A DNA stretch of 64,000 bases from Corynebacterium jeddahense. Its GTDB lineage: Bacteria > Actinomycetota > Actinomycetes > Mycobacteriales > Mycobacteriaceae. Positions 15,900 through 24,167 of the stretch are shown in pieces; the first letter of the stretch is position 1, and each line of letters begins with the position of its first letter. A model generated the notes under the pieces. It saw only the letters and a list, made by a program, of their open reading frames with translations, was not told where the DNA came from and did no database searches. A program made the position numbers and the translations under genes. The stretch covers positions 372,001 through 436,000 of the forward strand of contig NZ_CP063194.1 in NCBI RefSeq assembly GCF_028609865.1, given 5' to 3'.

Positions 15900-16201
15900 T
15901 ATCGACGACGCCGTTGCTGGCGTGCTCTGCTCCAGCCTGTTCGGCGAGCTTGTGATTTCGGCGACTCGGGTCTCACCATAAGCGTGAGACCGTCGAAGTC
16001 CGTTGGCGCCCAGTCGTGGCGGTGCGTCCGGAACTCCATCCCCTGCTCGTTGTTCGACGAATACACCAGCAGAGCCCGGCCGTCCTTCACCAGTTCCACG
16101 GTCCTGTCCCAAAGCAAATCCCGAACACGCGCAGAGGGCGTGCCAACGAAGGTGCCCGGTGTAAGTTCCGTAAGCCATTTCGTCAGGTCGCCGCGTAAAC
16201 C
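15896..16201 (-). pseudogene. cas2: cas2 (type I-E), 3' part, separated from its start by an insertion element
   Basis: Reading minus strand from the insertion edge gives RGDLTKWLTELTPGTFVGTP, SARVRDLLWDRTVELVKDGR, ALLVYSSNNEQGMEFRTHRH and DWAPTDFDGLTLMVRPE, the body of Cas2e, ending in TAG at 15896-15898. The first 13 codons are 2 kb away at 18180-18220. Deleting 16202-18179 and one copy of the 8-bp target duplication joins the two parts in frame to give a 112-residue Cas2e, so the gene was intact before the insertion. Cas2 bridges two Cas1 dimers in the spacer-integration complex; without it new spacers are normally not acquired. Confidence 0.93.
16194..16201. repeat. 8-bp target-site duplication, left copy (CGTAAACC)
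   Basis: CGTAAACC abuts the left end of the insertion; the identical eight bases follow the right end at 18180-18187. Eight-base duplications are the norm for ISL3-family elements. The copies flank the whole 1978-bp composite, not just the complete IS. Confidence 0.93.
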
Positions 16202-17647
16202 GGCTCTTCGTGTTTTAGAGTGCGTTGATCTTGGGTTGGAGGCCGCCGGAGTGAATCAGGCAACGCAAGATGTAGTGGTTGATGTTGCGGAACCCTAGCG
16301 CGATGCCGCGGAGGTGTTCGAGACGGCCGTTGATGGCTTCGACCGGCCCGTTGGAGGCGCCGATATCGAAGAACGCGAGGATGTCGGTGCGGCGTTTGTG
16401 CAGGCTTCGCCCGAGTTGGGTCAGCTCTTGAAGCCCGGCCTGACGAAGCCCGCGGAGCCGGTTGATCAGCCTGCGCATCTTCGTTTTCGCACGGCGCTTG
16501 TTGGGGTCTTCGTAGCAGTCGATGATCTCCTGGTACACCAGCCATGTCTCTTGCAGCACCGCGTAGTCATCGTCGTAGTTGAACAACACATCCAAGCGGT
16601 GCTGCTGCTCGCCATTAAGCAGACCGGTGCGGGTGAGCATGGTGCGACGGTTTTTATATAACGGGTCGTTGGTCCTGCCGCGCCTGCCGTAGGTTTCACG
16701 CTGCAGCCTCTGACGGCACGCGGTGACTTTGTCGCCGGCAAGACGCACCACGTGAAACGGGTCCATCACCCGGGTTGCGTGAGGAAGCGCCTCGTCAGCT
16801 GCGGTGGCGTAGCCCTGGAACCCATCCATGGTGACCACTTCCACCTCGTCGCGAAATGCTTTCGGCTGTTGGTTGATCCAGCATGTGAGCACGTTCGCGC
16901 TTCTTCCCGGAATGACATCGAGCAACCTCGCTGGTTGGCCTGTGTGGTGGCGGGTCATATCCACGATCACGGTGACGAACCCGCCGCCGGCCGCACGTCG
17001 ATCGTGGGCCCATTTGTGCTCATCAACCCCGATAATGCGCACCCCGGCCAAGTGGTCGGGGTCGGCGACGAGTTCCCTGGCCATGGACAATGCGAGATCG
17101 CATGTCAGCTGCCAGCTGATCCCGAGTGCTTTGGCGGTGGCGGCGATACTCATCCGGTCAATCGCTAAACGCTGCAAGATCCAGCGCACCACCCGATGCG
17201 TGACCTTCGAGCGATCGTCAGCACATGCCAGGCCAGCCCGGAAGATCTTCTGCGAACAGAGGCGGTTCACACACCGAAAGCGCGGCAGACGCACCCGTAA
17301 CCGGGTGGGAAACCCGACAACAGGAAGATCCACCAACTCCCGGCAGACGTGGTCACGCAGCACACCTGGCTGTCCACACGATGGGCAGGAGTTGATCGGG
17401 TCGAGCGCTTCACAGTCGATGACGGTGAGCGTGTCGTTGTGGGCGGCATTCGTAATCGCCAACCCAAGCTCCGCGGTGCGGCAAATGGTATCGGCGACAA
17501 TGTTGGAACTAGGCTGCATTACAGGGTCCTTGTTGAGTTCGGATTGGCTTGAACACCTAAATCCTTAACCCAGCAAGGACCCCCACATCTTGTGCCACAC
17601 CCAAGCACCCCGAAAAACGACCCACGCACTCCCAAACACGAAGAGCC
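16202..17647 (-). mobile_element. Complete ISL3-family insertion sequence (IS31831/ISCg1-like size)
   Basis: 1446 bp. Terminal inverted repeats are GGCTCTTCGTGTTT at 16202 and its complement at 17634-17647, diverging after 14 bases. It encodes one 434-residue transposase filling almost the whole element. The family assignment rests on the transposase and the 8-bp target duplication; the IS31831 comparison is from remembered length (about 1.45 kb) and host range and was not checked by alignment. Confidence 0.85.
16215..17519 (-). CDS. ISL3-family transposase
   Basis: 434 aa, apparently intact. N-terminal zinc-ribbon CPSCGQPGVLRDH with paired Cys further on (FRCVNRLCSQ), a helix-turn-helix region (SIAATAKALGISWQLTCDLA), then the DDE catalytic domain: IIGVDEHKWAHDR, VEVVTMDGFQGYATA and the C-terminal SNGPVEAINGRLEHLRG that supplies the Glu. 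It would mobilise this element and the related inverted-duplication structure. Its ATG at 17519 is followed upstream by the IS left end. Because the inverted partial copy repeats its C-terminal half, transcription reading from either side can give a long hairpin RNA. Confidence 0.93.
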   Translation of the reverse strand: MQPSSNIVADTICRTAELGLAITNAAHNDTLTVIDCEALDPINSCPSCGQPGVLRDHVCRELVDLPVVGFPTRLRVRLPRFRCVNRLCSQKIFRAGLACADDRSKVTHRVVRWILQRLAIDRMSIAATAKALGISWQLTCDLALSMARELVADPDHLAGVRIIGVDEHKWAHDRRAAGGGFVTVIVDMTRHHTGQPARLLDVIPGRSANVLTCWINQQPKAFRDEVEVVTMDGFQGYATAADEALPHATRVMDPFHVVRLAGDKVTACRQRLQRETYGRRGRTNDPLYKNRRTMLTRTGLLNGEQQHRLDVLFNYDDDYAVLQETWLVYQEIIDCYEDPNKRRAKTKMRRLINRLRGLRQAGLQELTQLGRSLHKRRTDILAFFDIGASNGPVEAINGRLEHLRGIALGFRNINHYILRCLIHSGGLQPKINAL

Positions 17648-18179
17648 GACAAAGTCACCGCGTGCCGTCAGAGGCTGCAGCGTGAAACCTACGGCAGGCG
17701 CGGCAGGACCAACGACCCGTTATATAAAAACCGTCGCACCATGCTCACCCGCACCGGTCTGCTTAATGGCGAGCAGCAGCACCGCTTGGATGTGTTGTTC
17801 AACTACGACGATGACTACGCGGTGCTGCAAGAGACATGGCTGGTGTACCAGGAGATCATCGACTGCTACGAAGACCCCAACAAGCGCCGTGCGAAAACGA
17901 AGATGCGCAGGCTGATCAACCGGCTCCGCGGGCTTCGTCAGGCCGGGCTTCAAGAGCTGACCCAACTCGGGCGAAGCCTGCACAAACGCCGCACCGACAT
18001 CCTCGCGTTCTTCGATATCGGCGCCTCCAACGGGCCGGTCGAAGCCATCAACGGCCGTCTCGAACACCTCCGCGGCATCGCGCTAGGGTTCCGCAACATC
18101 AACCACTACATCTTGCGTTGCCTGATTCACTCCGGCGGCCTCCAACCCAAGATCAACGCACTCTAAAACACGAAGAGCC
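17648..18179 (+). pseudogene. Inverted partial copy of the ISL3 element (C-terminal transposase fragment)
   Basis: Starts abruptly at GACAAAGTCACCGCG, which corresponds to position 16733 of the complete copy, and runs to the IS right end at 18179. It encodes the last ~143 transposase residues (from DKVTACRQRLQRETYGRRGR to GGLQPKINAL) without the zinc ribbon, helix-turn-helix and first catalytic Asp, so it cannot make an active enzyme. The junction with the complete copy shares only a few bases (CGACAAAG-like). Confidence 0.92.
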
Positions 18180-18187
18180 CGTAAACC
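18180..18187. repeat. 8-bp target-site duplication, right copy (CGTAAACC)
   Basis: Identical to 16194-16201; both are part of the original cas2 coding sequence (codons 12-14). Confidence 0.93.
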
Positions 18188-18220
18188 GGCGGGGCACGCG
18201 GTCACCACAAGGACAATCAC
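18180..18220 (-). pseudogene. cas2: cas2 (type I-E), 5' part
   Basis: GTG at 18218-18220 begins VIVLVVTACPAGLR, the first beta strand of Cas2e, then runs into the IS. The GTG overlaps the cas1 stop codon as GTGA, the usual tight coupling. As the DNA stands, translation would continue into the IS and stop after about 45 residues. See the 3' part at 15896-16201. Confidence 0.93.
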
Positions 18221-19155
18221 GTACGGACCTCGTCGTCTGCCCAGTTCACGCCTGAGGCGATGACTTCGAGCTCGCTCCACAGCATCAACTCGGCGTCGCT
18301 GAAGGGTTCGTCTTCAGGCACGCTCATGACAAATTTGAGGTCGCGGACCATGCGCTGCATGAGTCGCCTTTCGACAACCGCGTCTCGCATAATTCTTCGG
18401 ACAACAATCGCGGGCTGACCTTCATTACGAGCGACGGCATCGAAGGCAGCCGGTATAGCGATTTCTGCCTTGTACAGATCCGCGATGTCGTACACGAATG
18501 AGCGGTCAGTGCCGGTGTGAATGATCCCAAGCGCCGGAACGAAGCCCATCCCCGCAACAACGGCATGGGCTATGCCGTAGAGGGCAGCGCTCGCTGCGGT
18601 GAGTGCCTGGTTGATCGGTGAGGAGGAGTCAAAGTCATTCGGGTCGTAGCTCCTGCGGTCCCAGTACACTCCGGTGCGCGCAGCCTCGGCGGCGTACACC
18701 TTCTTCATACGAGCTCCTTCGCGGCCCCGAAGCTTGGCCATCGAGAGACCGGTGAGATCTTCGCCCGGAAAACGGAGATCGTACATCCGTTTTGCGCAGT
18801 CCAAACGCTTTCTCTGGTGGGAAACAATCTCAGCTTGAAGCTCAGCCATGCGCGAGGACTTAGCAGGTGGCCGGCCGCTGGCGTAATACCTAACACCACG
18901 CTCACCTACCCAAACCGTAGAAGTGCCAGCATCTCCAAGTAAAGCCATTGCCGCATACGTGATTCGGGTTCCAGGGCCAAGGAGGAGTACCGCCAGCTGA
19001 GTGGCTGGGACATGTGCCACGCCACGCTGATCAGTGATGGTGAGCGCGTTCCCGTCTCGATTCACCGTTGCGCGCTCAACGTAGAGGAAAGAAATTCGGT
19101 CTCCCATCTGCGCCAAAGCGTGCCGGGTGATCGGCAGCTCTTGGGGTGTTGCCAA
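18217..19155 (-). CDS. cas1: CRISPR-associated endonuclease Cas1 (type I-E)
   Basis: 312 aa. The integrase of spacer acquisition; works as dimers with Cas2. Metal-binding catalytic residues are present: Glu in LRGREGARMKKVYA (about 147), His in ALGIIHTG (about 211) and Asp in FVYDIADLYKAE (about 223). The N-terminal beta-sandwich domain (ITRHALAQMGDRISFLYVERATV) is typical of Cas1e. The start is an uncommon TTG at 19153-19155, one base after the cas6e stop, so translation is probably coupled. The gene is intact, but its partner cas2 is disrupted, so acquisition is predicted to be off. Confidence 0.95.
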   Translation of the reverse strand: MATPQELPITRHALAQMGDRISFLYVERATVNRDGNALTITDQRGVAHVPATQLAVLLLGPGTRITYAAMALLGDAGTSTVWVGERGVRYYASGRPPAKSSRMAELQAEIVSHQRKRLDCAKRMYDLRFPGEDLTGLSMAKLRGREGARMKKVYAAEAARTGVYWDRRSYDPNDFDSSSPINQALTAASAALYGIAHAVVAGMGFVPALGIIHTGTDRSFVYDIADLYKAEIAIPAAFDAVARNEGQPAIVVRRIMRDAVVERRLMQRMVRDLKFVMSVPEDEPFSDAELMLWSELEVIASGVNWADDEVRT

Positions 19156-19156
19156 C

Positions 19157-19858
19157 TTACTTCACCGGTGCCAGAGTGAGCAGGCCACAACCGTAAGCGC
19201 GTGCGCGGCCGATGCCGTGGGTGAGAGCATGACGGATTGCGTCCGCATCGGTGATCTCAAGGGTGCCGGAGAATCGCGCTTTCGCGATGCGCACCTGATT
19301 GCGCGACCCGCGAGATTCATTCCCCTTCCCGAAAGTGTCGGTCCACCGCTCCATCACCATAGGAGCATCGCTGACGGCCCAGCGGGAGCGCTCTTCATCG
19401 GTGCACGGGTCGTCGTCACGCGGAGCGAGCGCGAAACCCGCCTTGGGTGCCTGTTTGTACAGCCAGTCCAGCTGATGCCTCGCGGACACGTGTGCCTTGA
19501 CCTTTCCCCGTTTTCCGTTTGGTTCGGAGTAGGTGGGGTTGGCGACGATCTCGAAGTGCCAGCGCTGCCCCTTCATCAGGGAATCTAAGAACCGGCCGTA
19601 GTCGGCGGTTTGCGCCGGACGGCTTTCCCACCCAGCTTGCTCGACGATCACGGCGCCCGTGGGTTTCTCGGGCCCGACGACATACAGGACGGATTCGTGG
19701 TCGTGCGGATCAACTCGCCAGAGCACACGGGCTTCGTCTTCAGAGATATCCGGTGGGAAGGAAGCGCGAACTGCAGCGTGCATCGCCTGCGGGTTAGTGA
19801 GCAGTTTGCGGCCGTTTCTGCGAGCTGGATTGATGGAAATCCTTGTCAGTGTGCTCAT
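19157..19858 (-). CDS. cas6e: crRNA-processing endonuclease Cas6e
   Basis: 233 aa. Cuts the CRISPR transcript below the repeat hairpin and stays on the crRNA 3' end as part of Cascade. Two ferredoxin-like halves are visible; the likely catalytic His is in MHAAVRASFP (about 27), and the glycine-rich loop near the C-terminus is THGIGRARAYGCGLLTLAPVK. The start ATG overlaps the cas5 stop as ATGA. The repeats of the array have the Cas6e-type stem (CCCCGC/GCGGGG), matching this enzyme. Confidence 0.94.
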   Translation of the reverse strand: MSTLTRISINPARRNGRKLLTNPQAMHAAVRASFPPDISEDEARVLWRVDPHDHESVLYVVGPEKPTGAVIVEQAGWESRPAQTADYGRFLDSLMKGQRWHFEIVANPTYSEPNGKRGKVKAHVSARHQLDWLYKQAPKAGFALAPRDDDPCTDEERSRWAVSDAPMVMERWTDTFGKGNESRGSRNQVRIAKARFSGTLEITDADAIRHALTHGIGRARAYGCGLLTLAPVK

Positions 19859-20577
19859 GCTTGCATCACCGTTTCAAAGTAGATATCCCGCGAAGACGAT
19901 CGTTCCTTTCCTTCAGGATTGTGGAGCACGACGTCCTCGCACCGAATCACGTCACGCCATCCGTAGCGACGATGTTGCGGGTCGAAGGAGAGAGGAACAT
20001 CCTGACGCGGAACGCCGCCCGACTCGCCAGCTAAAGCGTCGCGGTACAACGCGAGCGAGACCTGTTGCGGTGACTGCCTCTTGTGCTGCGCGGATGCGTA
20101 CCAATGTTGGTGGTCACGCAACGACTGCTCACCACCACTATCGGTTACGCCAACGACCAGCCCCGGGTGCACCGGGCACGATCGGCGGCCCATGAAGAGC
20201 GGAAACGCGGGTGATCTTAGTGCTTCGGCGATGTTCTCGAGCAGTGCCCGGTCATCTGACTCAACTGCGGCGAGGAATGCCGCGTCGGACAGGAAGTAGC
20301 GAGTAACCAACTGAGCTGGTTCATTCGGCTTGGTCTGCCATTCCTGCGCTGTCTGATAATCGCGCAATAGACTGCCGGATTGGTCAACGCGAACCGCCAT
20401 GTTCAGTGCTGCGAGATCCTCGATCTCGTCCGTGCGCCGTCGTCCCTGCGCCGCAGCGATGAGACCCACGATGCCGGATTTGGTTGGAGTGGTGGCCGTA
20501 GCCCGAATCTTGAACCGAGACTCGTCGCCCCATGATTGCATCGGCCCCTTCAAAAGGAGCAATAGTGAGTGGGACAC
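19855..20577 (-). CDS. cas5e: Cascade subunit Cas5e (CasD)
   Basis: 240 aa. Binds the crRNA 5' handle in Cascade. The N-terminal Cas5 signature is LLLLLKGPMQSWGDESRFKIRATATTPTKSGIVGLIAAAQG; FMGRRSCPVHPGLVVG is the conserved mid-region. Starts with GTG at 20575-20577, its G shared with the cas7 stop TAG. Confidence 0.93.
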   Translation of the reverse strand: MSHSLLLLLKGPMQSWGDESRFKIRATATTPTKSGIVGLIAAAQGRRRTDEIEDLAALNMAVRVDQSGSLLRDYQTAQEWQTKPNEPAQLVTRYFLSDAAFLAAVESDDRALLENIAEALRSPAFPLFMGRRSCPVHPGLVVGVTDSGGEQSLRDHQHWYASAQHKRQSPQQVSLALYRDALAGESGGVPRQDVPLSFDPQHRRYGWRDVIRCEDVVLHNPEGKERSSSRDIYFETVMQA

Positions 20578-21749
20578 TAGCTATCACCTGCGAGACGGTT
20601 CAGCTCATCGTCCACACGTTCCGTGAGACCAGCGAGCGTGGTGCTTTCAGCAATCCCCTCGAACGGAGCGGCGAGGTCGCCCATGCCCATTACGAAAGCT
20701 GCGCGCGGTGCGAAACCGTAGACCTCCTGGACGACCCGCGCCTCTTGCGCAAGTCGCTCAGCTGCGACGGTTCGGCGCGACTTGGATTCACCCTTCGCCC
20801 CAGTTTCGAACTGGAAGCTGCCGTGGGTTTCCTCGAGTACGGGCGTTTCAAACGCGTTAACCAAGGAGACAGGTCGCGTGTCCCGAATGGCCACGTACAC
20901 CAGCTCAGGAAGCGTCTGGTTGGCAAAAGTGTTGATTTTGCCCGTGGGCATCGACGCGATGAACGCCTCGATGAATTGTCCCGCTGCCTGGCGCGCGACC
21001 TCAGCAGAGCCGAGGTTCTTCTCCAGCCCATCGAGATTGACTGTCGCGTAGCGGTACAAAGTGGAGGACATCATCTGAATGGTGCCGATCATGCCCGCGC
21101 CGGTCTCCTGGCCTTCCTCGGCGAGGTCATCCACCGCAGTGAAGTAATCGAAGTCCGGGGTGGATCCGTGAATGCCGATGGCGTGCGCAACCTGCACGGC
21201 TGCGTCAACGTTGTACGCGGCATCATCTGCAACCATGCGGCCGAACATCGCCATATCCACCGAATGGTTGGTGTCCAGGATTGCTTTAGCGTCAGCGCTG
21301 GAGATCTTCTCATCCCCGCGCTCAAGAAGCGTCTGCACCGCGCGATCCACTTGCTGCTGGCTCAGGAAAATGAGGTAGCTCGTGCGGGGGTAGGGGCTTG
21401 GCTCCGGAGCCTCGGGGTCAGCCTTCTTTGGCTTCTTGTCCACCTCGGTCTTGATTCCAGCTGCCTTGAACAGTTTTTCAGCCCGAGCGATCGCTTCGGC
21501 CTGATCGAGCCCCTCCTTTTCGAGAAGGCGGGCGATCTTTTCTGGAAGGCGCTTCGAGCGGTCCCCGACCAAACCGCTATCAAACTGGTCCTCGAAGTAA
21601 CGGCGAATCGCCCGCTTCCAAGACTGGGAGGAAACTCGCTGGCGCGGTACGCCGCCGAAGACTGCGGTCTTGGGTGCTCCGGTGTCGTCGCGGTTGATCA
21701 GGGACGGGGGAATGGTCTGTAGAGCGTGGATGTCGATGATGAGGGACAT
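20577..21749 (-). CDS. cas7e: Cascade backbone subunit Cas7e (CasC)
   Basis: 390 aa. Six copies coat the crRNA spacer and hold it in segments, with every sixth base flipped out. Recognised by MSLIIDIHALQTIPPSLINRDDTGAPKTAVFGGVPRQRVSSQSWKRAIRRYFE at its start and KINTFANQTLPELVYVAIRD in the middle. The ATG at 21749 (AGAAAGG upstream) is preferred to the longer frame from 21920, which lies in cse2. Starts 13 bases after the cse2 stop. Confidence 0.94.
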   Translation of the reverse strand: MSLIIDIHALQTIPPSLINRDDTGAPKTAVFGGVPRQRVSSQSWKRAIRRYFEDQFDSGLVGDRSKRLPEKIARLLEKEGLDQAEAIARAEKLFKAAGIKTEVDKKPKKADPEAPEPSPYPRTSYLIFLSQQQVDRAVQTLLERGDEKISSADAKAILDTNHSVDMAMFGRMVADDAAYNVDAAVQVAHAIGIHGSTPDFDYFTAVDDLAEEGQETGAGMIGTIQMMSSTLYRYATVNLDGLEKNLGSAEVARQAAGQFIEAFIASMPTGKINTFANQTLPELVYVAIRDTRPVSLVNAFETPVLEETHGSFQFETGAKGESKSRRTVAAERLAQEARVVQEVYGFAPRAAFVMGMGDLAAPFEGIAESTTLAGLTERVDDELNRLAGDS

Positions 21750-21762
21750 GGTGAATGCCTTT

Positions 21763-22410
21763 CTAGGAGGAAGCGGCGGGGAGGTCAGTGGGTTCGTTGT
21801 CGGAGAGTTGCTCGTCCTGCTGGGACGGGCGGAGCATGCCGACCGCGTAGTCGCGGCCCCAGCGCAGGAGAACGCCATCGCGACGCGTGGGGTTTTGCAG
21901 GCTGCGCAAGTCGTGGGCAAACGCGCCGTAATCGAAAGCGAGTTTTTTGTTCCTCAGCAATGAAACCAAAGTGCGAAGGTGAAGGAGCCGCGACGTTTCG
22001 TCGCGTGCGGTTTGCATCGCGTCGAATCGGGGTTTGAGAGATGCCGAGTCACTGATGCTGTGCAGGCGGCCACAGGCTCGTGCAAATGAACGGTCCTCGG
22101 TGTGCGCCGGGGTGGTTGCGCTTTGCATGTGTGCGGCAAAGAGTGTGAGGGCGTAGTATGCCGCGGATTCGGACGGGGAAGGGGCGTCCCCACGCCCGAT
22201 CTCACCTTCGCTCAATGTAGGGGTGAGCACACTTAGCACCAGTTGAAGTGCGAGGGGATCAGTTCCGAATTCGCGCGCCGCACTTTTGCGCAGCTCTGCG
22301 AGGATTCGGCGCGCTTCCGTTCCTTCGATTGAGTCGGGTCGTTCCAAGTAACTGGTTTGCAGGCGGGCTGCGGTGTTGGCCACACTGAATCGCAGATTTG
22401 GACTGCTCAT
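21763..22410 (-). CDS. cse2: Cascade small subunit Cse2 (CasB)
   Basis: 215 aa, helical. Two copies stabilise the displaced DNA strand in the Cascade R-loop. Weakly conserved family; identified from position between cse1 and cas7, length and motifs such as AAYYALTLFAAHMQS, RFDAMQTARDETSRLLHLRTLVSLLRNKKLAFDYGAFAHDLRSL. ATG overlaps the cse1 stop as ATGA. Confidence 0.9.
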   Translation of the reverse strand: MSSPNLRFSVANTAARLQTSYLERPDSIEGTEARRILAELRKSAAREFGTDPLALQLVLSVLTPTLSEGEIGRGDAPSPSESAAYYALTLFAAHMQSATTPAHTEDRSFARACGRLHSISDSASLKPRFDAMQTARDETSRLLHLRTLVSLLRNKKLAFDYGAFAHDLRSLQNPTRRDGVLLRWGRDYAVGMLRPSQQDEQLSDNEPTDLPAASS

Positions 22411-24110
22411 GCTTGGTCTCCTTTCTGGCGCAATTCGCGCTGTTCTTTCTCGTGCTCCCGCAAAAGGGGGAGGTCTTTGCTGATTCGATACTGCAGACTG
22501 CGGTATAGGGACCCCGCGCTGACCACGCGCCCCTCGCCGTCCTCTCCGGCATCGACCACTCGCCCGACCAGCGCCTTTTGTCCCGCTCCGCGCACTTTCT
22601 CATCCGCAATGCGGAAGAGATGCTCGCGGATCCGGCGCTGCCAACCGATACCTTCTTCCTCAATTTCCTCCAGGTTGAGGTTCCGCAGCCAGTCGAGGAA
22701 GAGTGGTTCCAAGAGGGTGTACAGGCTGTCGGCTGCGTCAGCGTCAAAGACGTACTCGCCGCCTGCCGCAACCTCGAGTTGACCTGCGAACCAGCCGAGC
22801 GAGATGGCGGCATTCTTGGTCGCTTCAGCGGCGTCTCGGACGTATTGGCGGTGTACTCGGGACAGGCGGTCATCCTGCAGCAGGGAAAGAGGCAATCCAA
22901 TGTTTCCCGTCACCACAGTGCCTATCGACGAACTCTGTGGCCCGTATCCCATCGACACGATGTGGACATCCGCGACTTCGTTGGAGCGCTGGTGCCGGGC
23001 GATCGAGGCAAAATTGATCAAGTTACTTGGCCGCTGAGGTGCTCGGTCTGTATCTGAAAAACCGGGATCCGACTGAGCAGCAATCAGTGCGTCCAGTGAC
23101 CGCCACATTGTGCGCTCCGCATCGTACGGTTTCGGATAGAAGGCCAACTGTCCCTTCTTGGATTGGTTCTTGCTGAAGCGGTATGGGGTCATCGGATCCC
23201 CAAACGCGTTCTTCCCCGCATCGGGGATGCGGTCACCATTGCTCACTAGCACGGCGACAACCTGGTCTCCCTCCGGGAACAGGCGGATCCTCCTACACTG
23301 CCAAGTTGCCAAATCGGCTGCACCTTTAGGCGCCGGCGCTGGAGGATCGGCGAGTTTGCCTGCGCGATCGTTGCGCTGAGCTGCTGAATCAGGTTCGCGT
23401 TCCCAGGCCGGCAGATCGTCAGCGGCGCTTGGAGAAAGGATGTCCTCAGTGCTGTTCAGTAGCAGCGTCTCCAGCAGGGTGCGGCCTTGGATGACGGTGC
23501 CGCCGGTCATCCCGGCCCAGCCTGTGCCGATCGGGTAACCTTTTCCACCCTTCACACGAGGATCGCCGATTGCGCCGGATTTGATACCGGAGTAGTCATA
23601 GGCTTGGGTGTGAATGAGCCAGCGCGCAGCTTCGGCAAACGTCAAACTTGAGCGGCCTTCGTGCGTGCGCATCGTGAAATAGTCTTGCTCCGCATCAGGC
23701 AAGATGCGTGAGACGGGTTGCCGCGTGGACTTGGTCGTGTCCAGAGCCGCCACCTGCATGAAGGGAGCAGTGGTGTCGAAGAGATTGAATCGATCCCGGT
23801 GCGTGTTGAGGTACTCCAGGACGGCGTCATCGCGGCCGTCGTCGAGAAGCTGCTTGCGTGTGTTGATGAACCATTCTTCCCACCGCCGAGCTTTTGCGGG
23901 CTCGCCGAGGTGGGCACGCCAGAAAATGGCCAGCAGTACGCGGAGTACCGCATAGTCCTGGGTGGGGGAGTCGCCGAGGATCCGAATGGGGGATGATGTG
24001 CCGTCGAAAACTTGGCGGATACTCAATGTTTCAATGCCGTCAGTGGTCTCGCAGACGATCCAAGGTTGCTCTAGGAGATCGAACGACGGCTGATTGTCTG
24101 ACGTTGTCAC
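22407..24110 (-). CDS. cse1: Cascade large subunit Cse1 (Cas8e, CasA)
   Basis: 567 aa from the GTG at 24110. Reads the PAM and recruits Cas3. N-terminal signature: FDLLEQPWIVCETTDGIETLSIRQVFDG; then AVLRVLLAIFWRAH, the loop with FNLFDTTAPFMQVAAL, and the C-terminal four-helix bundle. Follows cas3 after 57 bases with its own TTTCTCC/GGAG-type site. No damage seen. Confidence 0.94.
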   Translation of the reverse strand: MTTSDNQPSFDLLEQPWIVCETTDGIETLSIRQVFDGTSSPIRILGDSPTQDYAVLRVLLAIFWRAHLGEPAKARRWEEWFINTRKQLLDDGRDDAVLEYLNTHRDRFNLFDTTAPFMQVAALDTTKSTRQPVSRILPDAEQDYFTMRTHEGRSSLTFAEAARWLIHTQAYDYSGIKSGAIGDPRVKGGKGYPIGTGWAGMTGGTVIQGRTLLETLLLNSTEDILSPSAADDLPAWEREPDSAAQRNDRAGKLADPPAPAPKGAADLATWQCRRIRLFPEGDQVVAVLVSNGDRIPDAGKNAFGDPMTPYRFSKNQSKKGQLAFYPKPYDAERTMWRSLDALIAAQSDPGFSDTDRAPQRPSNLINFASIARHQRSNEVADVHIVSMGYGPQSSSIGTVVTGNIGLPLSLLQDDRLSRVHRQYVRDAAEATKNAAISLGWFAGQLEVAAGGEYVFDADAADSLYTLLEPLFLDWLRNLNLEEIEEEGIGWQRRIREHLFRIADEKVRGAGQKALVGRVVDAGEDGEGRVVSAGSLYRSLQYRISKDLPLLREHEKEQRELRQKGDQA

Positions 24111-24167
24111 TTCGCTTTCTCCTTTCTGTCACGGGTAGCAGGTGGGGTCGGGGAATACGGTACGGGT

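Larger units (their letters stand above)
16202..18179 (-). mobile_element. Composite ISL3 insertion in cas2 with 532-bp terminal inverted repeats
   Basis: The 1978-bp insert consists of one complete ISL3 element (16202-17647) followed by an inverted copy of its 3'-terminal 532 bp (17648-18179). Both outer ends therefore carry the same (right) terminal sequence GGCTCTTCGTGTTTTAGAG. The two arms appear identical: shadow reading frames at mirrored positions translate to the same protein. Eight-base direct repeats flank the whole structure. It interrupts cas2 after codon 13. The arrangement implies that either an element bounded by two right ends transposed as a unit, or the inverted copy was added during or after insertion without disturbing the flank. 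Confidence 0.9.
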
